This document shows, one piece after another, positions 1-6,955 of a stretch of DNA of 14,294 nt (position 1 is its first letter; each line of letters starts with the position of its first letter). Origin of the DNA: Bdellovibrio sp. GTDB taxonomy: Bacteria; Bdellovibrionota; Bdellovibrionia; Bdellovibrionales; Bdellovibrionaceae. Both the position numbers and the translations under genes were made by a program. The notes beneath the pieces were generated by a model, which did not search any database, had not been told where the DNA came from, and saw only the letters and a program-made list of their open reading frames with translations. The stretch covers positions 1-14,294 of the forward strand of contig JAHRXB010000317.1 of the NCBI GenBank assembly GCA_019104905.1. The letters are read 5' to 3'.

Positions 1-624
1 TCCAATCACAGTGCCGCCCGAGATACTGGGCGTCGCGCACTCAAAAGTTCCTACAGGAGCGATATGGCGCAGATATTGACCGGCCCCACAAAGAGGAACT
101 GTCGTTTTCAAAAGAAATTCCGAGGCCGTGTAGGCGCCTAAAGTTTTCGCCGTCTGTGCGATACGAGCATGTCCTGCAAAAGGCACCGAACGAATTTCAT
201 TGTCAGGTGTGATCAACTTCCAGCCCGTGCCGTCATGAAATTGCACTCGCAAAAGACGTTTGTCGTCAGCCACGGGAGAGTACGTGCTGCCCCCTTCGCA
301 GTTGAAGGCGATACTGTTATCAAAACTATCAAAAAGTTTAAAGCTAGAATCTGCAGGAAAATTCTTAGTCCCCGTTCCAATGGGAACATCAAAAACCCCC
401 GAAGAGTTTCTCATGTCGATCGCCCCTGAAGTTTCACGATAGAGCGTGCAGGTTCCTGCCGTGTTCATGATAGAGAATTCAAAAAGAACCCCATTGGCTT
501 CGAGAGGATCTCCTTGAGAGTTTTTGATTCGACCTTGATACGTCAAAGTGCCCGGCACCGCCAAAGCAAGAGGCGCTCCAACAAGGAGCAGAACTGAATA
601 TAAAAGGACGTTCAAGATATTCAT
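1..624 (-). CDS. Secreted fibre/adhesin protein, MAT-like (partial, C-terminus beyond window)
   Basis: The reading frame is open from the ATG at 624 to the window edge (208 codons). It begins with a signal peptide (hydrophobic stretch ending LALA-VPG), followed by a secreted N-terminal domain with the motif PGTLTYQGRI (residues about 23-32), then NSSGVFDVPIG and NEIRSVPFAGHA. The same motifs occur in the same order in the neighbouring gene upstream (PGSLTYQGRI, NSNGVFDVPIG, MEIRSVPFSHYA), so the two are tandem paralogues of clearly diverged sequence. The visible end corresponds to the point where the stalk repeats begin in the paralogue. By family resemblance this is the conserved base of a Bdellovibrio mosaic trimeric fibre exported to the surface; the tip that would bind prey lies outside the window. 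No Shine-Dalgarno is seen, but a sigma-28-like promoter ends 8 nt before the ATG. Family assignment is from memory of motif style, not a search. Confidence 0.8.
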   Translation of the reverse strand, partial: MNILNVLLYSVLLLVGAPLALAVPGTLTYQGRIKNSQGDPLEANGVLFEFSIMNTAGTCTLYRETSGAIDMRNSSGVFDVPIGTGTKNFPADSSFKLFDSFDNSIAFNCEGGSTYSPVADDKRLLRVQFHDGTGWKLITPDNEIRSVPFAGHARIAQTAKTLGAYTASEFLLKTTVPLCGAGQYLRHIAPVGTFECATPSISGGTVIG

Positions 625-632
625 TAAAGTCT

Positions 633-660
633 TTATCGGCATCTTTTCAGCAGAACTTGA
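633..660 (-). promoter_or_regulatory. Sigma-28 (FliA)-like promoter of the partial fibre gene
   Basis: On the minus strand, TCAAGTTC (653-660) is followed by 12 nt and then GCCGATAA (633-640). The -10 box matches the enterobacterial FliA consensus exactly, and the -35 box matches TAAAGTTT at 6 of 8 positions. The spacer is one longer than the usual 11. The -10 box ends 8 nt before the ATG, so transcription should begin at or within a base or two of the start codon. The paralogue has the same layout. Confidence 0.65.
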
Positions 661-690
661 TGAAATGCGAGTGACAGAATCATTCTAATT

Positions 691-2907
691 TTAATTGAAC
701 GGAATCCAATAAACAGCGTCGGGCGCACAACTATAAGTCGTGGTGACTTTCCAGTAATCATTTTTACGAACGGGGATCGTCGCACCCGCCTGACTCCCGC
801 CGCTGGTAAAAGCCTTCCCTTTAATTCTTTCCACAGTCGGAGGATTGCTGGAATCCGAATGAACTGAATAATAACCATAAGAACAACCGGACGGATTGAC
901 GACTACAAATCCATCCGTTGCCGCCTGATAAACAACGTCAGATGATTTTGCCTCCCAGGCGCCTAACGCCTTTGTTGCTCCTCCGGCCATCGACACCCAG
1001 GTCGTGGCATTACAGTATTCCATCAACTTCGATGTGCTATTGTATCTCATCGCGCCTTCATTGGTGGCCGAACATCCCGTGGAAGTATTTCCCACACGCA
1101 CTTCCCCTGAGACATCCAAAGCCGTGCGTGGATTATTTGTACCCACTCCCACGTTCCCGCTGGAATAATAGATTTTCCCCGCTCCTCCATCTTGCCAAAA
1201 TATGGCGGATGAAGGAAGTCGAGCGGCCGCGATCGTTCCCGCTGTCAAAACTCCCGCATCCAAACCAGCGATGTTTTGACACTCAATTTTGTCGGTGATC
1301 GACGACCAATTCAGAGTCTGAGCCGCCGTACAGGAGGCCACATTAAAAGCACTTCCACCCGTGGCATTGACTAATTCTCCCAGCTTTAAGGCTGCTGCGG
1401 TCCAGTTCGTGCCGTCATACTTTAAGACTTGTCCTGAAGTCGTCGGATTCGATGCAACGGTTTTGCCTTTTATTTTATCGACAGAAAGGGAGTTGTAGGA
1501 GCCACTCACATCTCCGGCAAAGGTTGTTGCCGTGCTCAACTTGGAATTGAAGGTTGTCCAATCCGCTGCGGAAAGATAGCCATTTGTCGAACCATTGGCT
1601 TGAGAAATCGAGAGTGTCGGCGTAGTTCCTCCGCTCGAAGACAGCGGTGCCGATGCGGAAACGGCCGTCACTGTCCCACCGGCATTGCTATCCACTCCGC
1701 ATTCCCAGCGAGCTGGGGCCGCATTCCATTTTAGGACCTGCTGATCAGTGCAGGCCACATTGCTGGGTTTGTAAGAAAAGTATTTTCCGCCACCACTGGT
1801 AACTTTATCGATGACAAGACTTGAAATCATGCTGTCAGAAAAAGTTCCGGACGTAATCTGACTCGCACTGAGGGCGATCGTGTTACACGTAAATGCATCC
1901 GTCACAGCACTCCAGTTCAAAGTCTGATTCACCGGACAACTGGTGGGAAATTGTGTCGTTCCCAAGGAATTTTTTAATTCAAAAGCATTCACCGCCCCAG
2001 GAACCCACGCAGAGCCATTCCATTTCAAAACCTGTCCTGTGCCTCCCAAAGGTAAAGCGGCTTGCTTGGAGTTGAACACTTCATAATCTGCTTTGGAAAG
2101 AAGACCCGCCGTCACTCCGTTGGTCGCAGCCAAAGGAAGATGTAAGGTATGAGTCCCACTGCCGTCGTGAATCCAGTTGGGTGAAGTTCCGACACTTCCT
2201 AGCTGTAACAAGTGCGTGGAACTCATATCTCCAGACAAAGACTGAATTCCCCCTCCACTGACTCCCATCTGATCGGTCACACAAATAAAGTTTATTCCAT
2301 CAAAGGAAAGCACTTGTCCCGCAGCACAGGCCTGCGGCGCTCCGGAACTTTGTGGAAGCTGACTCTTCACCAAAAGATCCTGGGCCTTATAAGACCCCAC
2401 CTTTTCGGCACGCTCGGCACTTTGTGCGTAATGAGAAAACGGGACCGAACGAATCTCCATGTCAGTATCCACTAACTGCCATCCGTTTCCATCCCAGAAT
2501 CGCACGCGAAGTTTACGAATGGAATCGACACTCGGAGACCATGTTCCTCCAACGGTTGCATCATCAAGTCCTCGACAATTAAAAGATGTCGCCTTGTTGT
2601 TAAAAGCATCAATCAGACTAAAAGAACCCGTCTGCGGAAACTTAACTGAGAAAGACCCGGCCCCGATCGGGACGTCGAAAACTCCATTAGAGTTCGTCAT
2701 ATCTTTAACTTGTGATTGTTCCCGGTAGATAACACAGCTTCCGTCGGGACTGGTAATATCAAAGAGGAATGAGACTCCGCCATATTCAAGCGGTTTGCCG
2801 TCGGATTTAACGATGCGTCCTTGATAAGTCAACGAACCCGGGGAAGCTTCTGCGATCCCCGCAATAAGGCATAAAAGAAGAGCCCAAAGGAACGTACCGG
2901 TATTCAT
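691..2907 (-). CDS. Secreted trimeric fibre/adhesin, MAT-like, 738 aa
   Basis: Residues 1-21 are a signal peptide (cleavage after AEA). Residues 24-165 form the conserved secreted base shared with the downstream paralogue. A long low-complexity stalk (about 190-590) follows, with two homologous repeats of about 69 residues (289-356 and 490-558, sharing GQVLK-W/Y-G and QTLNWS) and two shorter motifs ending in FNSK (264-281 and 439-456). GDVSGSYNSLSVDKIKGK at 465-482 is a module I recognise from Bdellovibrio fibre proteins. A collar containing NVGVGTNNPRTALDVSG (585-601) resembles phage tail-fibre and fibre-neck sequences. The last about 95 residues (643-738) are unlike the repeats and form a compact C-terminal domain with cysteines at 674 and 727, the likely ligand-binding tip. 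The likely role is a surface fibre recognising prey envelope. It could be a general surface or cell-wall anchor fibre instead. It lies 32 nt downstream of a hydroxylase gene but has its own promoter. No ribosome binding site is close to the ATG. Confidence 0.85.
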   Translation of the reverse strand: MNTGTFLWALLLCLIAGIAEASPGSLTYQGRIVKSDGKPLEYGGVSFLFDITSPDGSCVIYREQSQVKDMTNSNGVFDVPIGAGSFSVKFPQTGSFSLIDAFNNKATSFNCRGLDDATVGGTWSPSVDSIRKLRVRFWDGNGWQLVDTDMEIRSVPFSHYAQSAERAEKVGSYKAQDLLVKSQLPQSSGAPQACAAGQVLSFDGINFICVTDQMGVSGGGIQSLSGDMSSTHLLQLGSVGTSPNWIHDGSGTHTLHLPLAATNGVTAGLLSKADYEVFNSKQAALPLGGTGQVLKWNGSAWVPGAVNAFELKNSLGTTQFPTSCPVNQTLNWSAVTDAFTCNTIALSASQITSGTFSDSMISSLVIDKVTSGGGKYFSYKPSNVACTDQQVLKWNAAPARWECGVDSNAGGTVTAVSASAPLSSSGGTTPTLSISQANGSTNGYLSAADWTTFNSKLSTATTFAGDVSGSYNSLSVDKIKGKTVASNPTTSGQVLKYDGTNWTAAALKLGELVNATGGSAFNVASCTAAQTLNWSSITDKIECQNIAGLDAGVLTAGTIAAARLPSSAIFWQDGGAGKIYYSSGNVGVGTNNPRTALDVSGEVRVGNTSTGCSATNEGAMRYNSTSKLMEYCNATTWVSMAGGATKALGAWEAKSSDVVYQAATDGFVVVNPSGCSYGYYSVHSDSSNPPTVERIKGKAFTSGGSQAGATIPVRKNDYWKVTTTYSCAPDAVYWIPFN
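1234..1440 (-). repeat. Fibre stalk repeat, copy 2 (protein-level)
   Basis: This encodes residues 490-558 of the fibre. It aligns with copy 1 through GQVLK, an aromatic-D/N-G motif, QTLNWS, and an A-x-x-L/I-T-A/S-G-T ending. Divergence is high, which indicates an old internal duplication rather than a recent slippage event. Confidence 0.6.
1840..2043 (-). repeat. Fibre stalk repeat, copy 1 (protein-level)
   Basis: This encodes residues 289-356 of the fibre and is homologous to residues 490-558. Degenerate partial copies of the same GQVL/QQVL core occur at residues 194-213 and 385-404. Confidence 0.6.
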
Positions 2908-2915
2908 ATACGAGC

Positions 2916-2943
2916 TTATCGGTTGCCCCTCGGATTTTCTTAA
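2916..2943 (-). promoter_or_regulatory. Sigma-28 (FliA)-like promoter of the 738-aa fibre gene
   Basis: On the minus strand, TTAAGAAA (2936-2943) is followed by 12 nt and then ACCGATAA (2916-2923). The -10 box matches the FliA consensus at 7 of 8 positions; the -35 box is weak beyond T-x-AAG. The spacer length and the 8-nt distance from -10 to the ATG are identical to those of the paralogue's promoter. The -35 region overlaps the stop codon of the upstream hydroxylase gene. Confidence 0.55.
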
Positions 2944-4019
2944 TCATTTCTTGATAGTAATAGTCTCACCTGGAGACTGATCCGCTCTATCAAAGACTGA
3001 AGCGGAGCCTTGTAGTGAGACCACAATGAAATTCGAAATCGTTCTGTCAGACCATAACTAAGTTTACTCACGTCTTTGGAAAAAACCAACGACCCGAAGA
3101 GACCATCCCAGATAGCGAGACTGACTCCGAAATTCTTATCATAGTGCCGTGGGTCTTTAGAGTGATGCACCTGATGCTGAATGGGACTGATAAGAATTCT
3201 TTCAACAGCGCCAAAGCCCAACGGGATCTGGCTATGACGGAGATTCGCTCCGACAAGATTAAAAAGAAAACCAAAACCGTTAATCCCCATCAAGGTCCAC
3301 AAAGAAAAGCTGGAACCAAAGATGAATATGAAAACCCCGAGAGCCACTCCCAGGCTCAAACTATTACGCAGAACCGCGAAAAACGACTCCACAGGATGAG
3401 CTCGATAAAGAGTGATCGGAGTTAAAACCCGGGCGCTGTGATGAAGCTTGTGAAACTCCCAAAGAACCGGAATCTTGTGCATCAGCCAGTGATTAAAAAA
3501 CCGAAGAAAATCATCCCAGACAAAAACCGCAAAAGTGAATAAAATAATTTTCGCGTCACTGCTTGGGATGTTGAGAAGATCTCCATGATTAAAACGGACC
3601 AAAAATCGAATGACGATCTGTGAGACCTGGAAACTTCCCTCAAACAGAGGGACCAAAAGAAAGCTTTTCAAAACAGCGTTGAAAAAGTAGATCCAATAGT
3701 CTTGCTTGCTTGAATGGTTCCACCAGTAGCGTTTGCGCAAAACCCATCTTCTTAGCAGAAAAGAAAAAGAGTGTTTCTGCTTGCGTCCCACCAGCCACAT
3801 CACCACGATCACCAGCAAAAGACTGGAAAGAATATTGACGTGATAAAGCCGAGAGGTGGGCTCATCAAACTGAATCAGCAACTTTTGCAAACGGGACCAG
3901 TTTTCGGGCAGTTCCAACATGCCTGCTTCATAGCATAAAATCAGGTTTCCCCCCACATCCTTGTGTTCCATCCTCAATGCGTTTTCAATTATGCCCCCCT
4001 CATGGGGAATACTTGTCAA
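2940..4019 (-). CDS. Fatty acid hydroxylase / sterol desaturase family membrane protein
   Basis: An integral membrane di-iron oxygenase of the FA_hydroxylase superfamily. In the longest frame (359 aa) the three histidine clusters are intact: HWLMH (177-181), HKLHH (190-194) and HQVHH (282-286). An additional NLRH (H261) also fits the family. Hydrophobic segments lie at about 60-77, 110-126, 157-170, 203-235 and 240-258. Such enzymes hydroxylate or desaturate lipid chains or sterols using O2; the substrate here cannot be told. The start is uncertain. The ATG at 4019 has only a distant AAGGGG and gives a hydrophilic 33-residue extension. ATGs at 3971 and 3920 are alternatives; 3920 begins MLELPENW, has GCAGG close by, and leaves more room for promoters in the divergent gap. 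The stop lies 32 nt before the fibre ATG. Confidence 0.85.
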   Translation of the reverse strand: MTSIPHEGGIIENALRMEHKDVGGNLILCYEAGMLELPENWSRLQKLLIQFDEPTSRLYHVNILSSLLLVIVVMWLVGRKQKHSFSFLLRRWVLRKRYWWNHSSKQDYWIYFFNAVLKSFLLVPLFEGSFQVSQIVIRFLVRFNHGDLLNIPSSDAKIILFTFAVFVWDDFLRFFNHWLMHKIPVLWEFHKLHHSARVLTPITLYRAHPVESFFAVLRNSLSLGVALGVFIFIFGSSFSLWTLMGINGFGFLFNLVGANLRHSQIPLGFGAVERILISPIQHQVHHSKDPRHYDKNFGVSLAIWDGLFGSLVFSKDVSKLSYGLTERFRISLWSHYKAPLQSLIERISLQVRLLLSRND

Positions 4020-4064
4020 AAAAGCCCCTTTTCAGGCACAAAGGCCTTTGGAAAGTGAGGTCCT
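4020..4064. promoter_or_regulatory. Short divergent intergenic region with 12-bp palindrome
   Basis: This lies between the hydroxylase and imelysin genes. CAAAGGCCTTTG (4039-4050) is a perfect 12-bp palindrome. It sits just before the GAGG ribosome binding site of the imelysin gene, whose ATG is at 4065. It could be an operator, but it does not resemble a Fur box. Promoter hexamers are not convincing on either strand. Confidence 0.25.
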
Positions 4065-5369
4065 ATGCAAGAAAAAGCCCTAATCATCAAAGTCTCAGCC
4101 GTCCTGGCAACGTGCCTGCTGACCGTTTCTTGTACTGACTTCTTTAAAACCGAAAAATCCACTCGCAACACGCCGACAGAGGTCAACACTCCTCAACAGG
4201 GCGGAGGTTCACTTCCCTCTGAGTTTCAAAAACCCAATGAAGGGCCTTTCTCAGAACAAAAAATGCTGATCAACATTGGAACCAATGTCATTGCCCGCTC
4301 CGTTGAGAGTTTCAACGCGCAAGTCCCGGTTCTGAAAAACTCTTTACGTCAATACTGCGAAGCCTTGTCTTCAGGAGGCTCCGCCACCCGTGAAGAAACT
4401 CAAGCTCGTCTGGATTGGGAACGCACCATGCTGGCCTTCCATCAGGTCGCGGCCCTTCCGCTGGGTCCCTTGATGGACAACGGACGTGTCTTAAACGACT
4501 TCGTCTATTCCTGGCCTTATTTGAACACCTGTGGAATTGATCAGAAGGTTTTGGAGAATTCTCAGACCCCGGTCAGTAGCACTCAACTGGTTTTCAACGT
4601 GCGAGGACTTTCTGCGATCGAGTATCTTCTTTTTGAAAAGTCCTACAAGAGCACTTGCAATCCTCGCGCAAACCCCAAGATGGCTGAATGGAATACCCGC
4701 CCTCTTTTACAAAAAAAGCTTCATCGCTGCCTTTGGGCACAAGAGCTGATCTCGGACGTAGAGGTTAAAGCACAAGACCTTCAGGCGAAATGGTCATTAG
4801 AAAAAGAGAATTTCACAAAAACCCTGATTGATGGAACTCGCTACAAAAACCTCAAAGAGTCGATCAACGCTCTGACTGATGCCTTGGCTCATATTGAAAA
4901 GCTGAAGGATGGAAAGCTTGGGCGTCCTCTCGGACGTCATAAAGACTGCACAGAAGACAATTGTCCGAAGGATGTTGAACATCTTTATTCAGGGCTTTCT
5001 TTGCCCGCTGCTGAAGCAGAATTACAAGCTTTCAAAGCTGTCTTCACCGGAAGTTTTTCCAATCAGGCCGCTTACGGCTTGGATGATCTTTTGATTCATT
5101 CTGGACGTCCCGAAGTCGCGCAAAAAATGATCACGACGATCGATCAGGCTTTAGCCTCTGTGCGAGCGGCTCAAGAAAAGGGTTCTTTGCAAGAACAAGT
5201 CGAGACCAGCAATCCGACTCTATGCAAAGCCACGACAACTCTGGATCGTAAAGTCGAGATCTGTGCTGTTCACGCCGACGTTCGTGAAGTGGCGTTTCTT
5301 TTAAAGACCGAAGTTCTTGCGGCCTTGGCACTGAGAGCGCCTCCGACTCAGCAGGGGGATAATGACTAG
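4065..5369 (+). CDS. Imelysin-family (peptidase M75-like) lipoprotein
   Basis: A 434-aa lipoprotein. A signal peptide ends in LLTVSC, with lipidation expected at C23, followed by a polar Q/G/P-rich linker to about residue 62. The rest is a helical imelysin-type domain: ARLDWERTMLAF (114-125), YSWPYLNTCGID (148-159) and the signature segment RGLSAIEYLLFE (180-191). Imelysins are envelope proteins often associated with iron uptake. The canonical signature is GxHxxE; here the histidine position is serine (S183) while G181 and E186 remain, so metal binding at that site may be lost or altered. The start is supported by GTGAGGTCCT just upstream. The cysteines at 98, 156, 198 and 222 may form disulfides. 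No classical partner (a di-haem oxidase or EfeU/EfeB) is adjacent; a lytic transglycosylase follows after about 110 nt. Confidence 0.85.
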   Translation: MQEKALIIKVSAVLATCLLTVSCTDFFKTEKSTRNTPTEVNTPQQGGGSLPSEFQKPNEGPFSEQKMLINIGTNVIARSVESFNAQVPVLKNSLRQYCEALSSGGSATREETQARLDWERTMLAFHQVAALPLGPLMDNGRVLNDFVYSWPYLNTCGIDQKVLENSQTPVSSTQLVFNVRGLSAIEYLLFEKSYKSTCNPRANPKMAEWNTRPLLQKKLHRCLWAQELISDVEVKAQDLQAKWSLEKENFTKTLIDGTRYKNLKESINALTDALAHIEKLKDGKLGRPLGRHKDCTEDNCPKDVEHLYSGLSLPAAEAELQAFKAVFTGSFSNQAAYGLDDLLIHSGRPEVAQKMITTIDQALASVRAAQEKGSLQEQVETSNPTLCKATTTLDRKVEICAVHADVREVAFLLKTEVLAALALRAPPTQQGDND

Positions 5370-5413
5370 CAGGCCCCCGCGTGTTTTGTTGCCACTGACG
5401 TTCTTTTAGACAC

Positions 5414-5463
5414 CTAGGCCGGCTCAGAACCAATAGGCTGGGGTTAGTCCCCCGGAACCCTAG
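5414..5463 (+). promoter_or_regulatory. GC-rich foldable leader upstream of transglycosylase gene
   Basis: Nested complementarity is visible: CTAGG (5414-5418) with CCTAG (5459-5463), CCGG (5419-5422) with CCGG (5452-5455), and AACC (5428-5431) with GGTT (5442-5445). A competing pairing is GGGG (5440-5443) with CCCC (5449-5452). There is no U-tract after it, so it is not a convincing terminator for the imelysin gene. The following gene has no visible Shine-Dalgarno. A structured leader is possible, but stems of 4-5 bp in GC-rich sequence can arise by chance. Confidence 0.25.
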
Positions 5464-5480
5464 CACCACTCTTGCTCTTT

Positions 5481-6902
5481 ATGATTGGCATGAAGAGCAT
5501 ACAAAGTATTAAGACTATCAAATCATTTGTCTCAAAACGAAGCACTCGCAATGTCTTTATGTCATTGGTGGGCATGACAGCTCTTTTGGTGCTCTTTAAC
5601 TCTGTTAACGTGCCCGTGATCGTACAACATATTCAAAAGCTTATTTTGGATGGAGAAGTTTTCTCTAAAGACCCCAATATTGTCTATCACCGGGAAGAAA
5701 TCCTGAATGATTTCCAAGATCGTATCTCCGAAGATTTCACTATCCCCGCTGGCTTACGGGACCGTGTTGGTTTTTGGTTTGATATTTATACTCGCTATGA
5801 CTCTAACAACCGCGTGGTGCATCACTCTCAATATCCTTGGATTGTTTTTAAGGTGGTCGACGTTACAGGCATTATCAATGCCGAGACCCCAAAGGTGCGT
5901 TGGCTTCGCAATGTCAAAGCTGACGAGTTTGTCGCTGGTGAAGTTCGCAATATCCGCACAGCCCTGAAGGACTTGGCGGATGGTGCCGCCATCGACAAAG
6001 AAAATGAATATCAAGTCGCCGTAGCCAAGGCTCTGGAAGTTTTGCCAGGAACCCTCAGCGAAAAAGCCCAAGAGGCTCTTAAAAAGGTTCGCGTGCAAAC
6101 CGGCCAGAAGAACTTCTTCGCGGAAGGCCTTGAAGTCAGTCCTCTTTATCTAAGCGGCATGGAAGAGATCTTCCGCAACCATAAACTTCCCGTGGAACTC
6201 ACTCGCATCCCTTTTGTCGAAAGTAGCTTTAACAAACACGCCATTAGCAAAGTGGGCGCTTCCGGCATTTGGCAATTTATGGACTACACCGGCAAAAGCT
6301 TTATGACTGTGAATGAGCACATTGACGAACGTAATTCCCCATTTAAGGCCACCGAAGCGGCCGCCCGACTTTTAAAAGAAAATCACATGATTCTTCGTCG
6401 CTCTTGGCCTTTGGCAATCACCGCTTGGAATCATGGTCCTTCAGGAATTCGTCGTGCGATGAAGGCGGCGGACAGCGAGGATCTTGCCGAGATTGTCGGC
6501 AACTATCAATCTCGCACCTTCGACTTCGCCTCTTCAAATTTCTATAGTGAATTTTTGGCGGCCCTCTATGCCGAAAAATATCATGAGCAGATCTTTAAAG
6601 ATCTGGAGTATGAAAAGACTTTGGATCTGCATACAGTGAAGTTAGCACGTCCGATTGGCGCTAAAGAACTTTTACGTCGCAGTGGTTTGGCGAAAGAGGA
6701 CTTTATCCTTTACAATCCAGATCTGCGCAAAGCTGTCGAGCGCAATAGCGCGATTCCTACTGGTTTCACCTTGATGGTGGACACCCCTGCGCGTTTGATT
6801 TTAAAAAGTCTTTTAACCAAAGACACTCGCCCCAGCGAAGACACCAAAGTCAGTCAAAGTGGTGTTTCTTTCAACTCAAACCCTGAGGCCCTGCGAAACT
6901 AA
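5481..6902 (+). CDS. Membrane-anchored MltD-like lytic transglycosylase (SLT/GH23 domain)
   Basis: 473 aa from the ATG at 5481. A TTG at 5472 and an ATG at 5490 (MKSIQSIK) are equally possible, because none has a Shine-Dalgarno. One N-terminal membrane segment (about 26-43) is followed by a periplasmic region of about 170 residues that I do not recognise. The SLT domain follows: IPFVESSFN with catalytic Glu about 247, GASGIWQFM (259-267), AITAWNHGPSG (312-322) and FYSEFLAALYA. These enzymes cleave the MurNAc-GlcNAc bond of peptidoglycan, yielding 1,6-anhydro ends. The C-terminus has the YNPDLRKAV...IPTGFTLMV segment that in MltD precedes the LysM repeats, but no LysM follows. It therefore resembles MltD minus its wall-binding modules. 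In a predator it could act on its own wall or on prey wall; nothing here decides that. Confidence 0.85.
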   Translation: MIGMKSIQSIKTIKSFVSKRSTRNVFMSLVGMTALLVLFNSVNVPVIVQHIQKLILDGEVFSKDPNIVYHREEILNDFQDRISEDFTIPAGLRDRVGFWFDIYTRYDSNNRVVHHSQYPWIVFKVVDVTGIINAETPKVRWLRNVKADEFVAGEVRNIRTALKDLADGAAIDKENEYQVAVAKALEVLPGTLSEKAQEALKKVRVQTGQKNFFAEGLEVSPLYLSGMEEIFRNHKLPVELTRIPFVESSFNKHAISKVGASGIWQFMDYTGKSFMTVNEHIDERNSPFKATEAAARLLKENHMILRRSWPLAITAWNHGPSGIRRAMKAADSEDLAEIVGNYQSRTFDFASSNFYSEFLAALYAEKYHEQIFKDLEYEKTLDLHTVKLARPIGAKELLRRSGLAKEDFILYNPDLRKAVERNSAIPTGFTLMVDTPARLILKSLLTKDTRPSEDTKVSQSGVSFNSNPEALRN

Positions 6903-6929
6903 AAGAGGGTCTCCACAAAGACCCTCTTT
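6902..6929. terminator. Hairpin terminator between convergent genes
   Basis: AAAGAGGGTCT (6902-6912), a 6-nt loop CCACAA, then AGACCCTCTTT (6919-6929) form a perfect 11-bp stem. It starts on the last base of the transglycosylase stop codon and is followed by a T-rich tail on the plus strand. The A-run at its left end allows some bidirectional activity for the converging lipoprotein gene. Confidence 0.85.
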
Positions 6930-6955
6930 CTCTGTTCATTTTTTAAAAGATCCGC

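Noticed and set aside
1450..1480. GTCGATAA inside the fibre gene, resembling a sigma-28 -10 box
   Set aside because: It encodes the VDKI part of the stalk motif, lacks a matching -35, and points into the middle of the same gene.
3144..3425. Overlapping frames on the opposite strand of the hydroxylase, and similar frames within the fibre, phoH-like and TonB-like genes
   Set aside because: They are compositional shadows with no signal peptide, ribosome binding site or domain; the opposite-strand genes have complete family motifs.
5370..5410. GCCCCCGCG and GCCACTG, resembling pieces of a cobalamin riboswitch
   Set aside because: The order and spacing are wrong and the conserved B12 box (AGYCAGGAGACC type) is missing.
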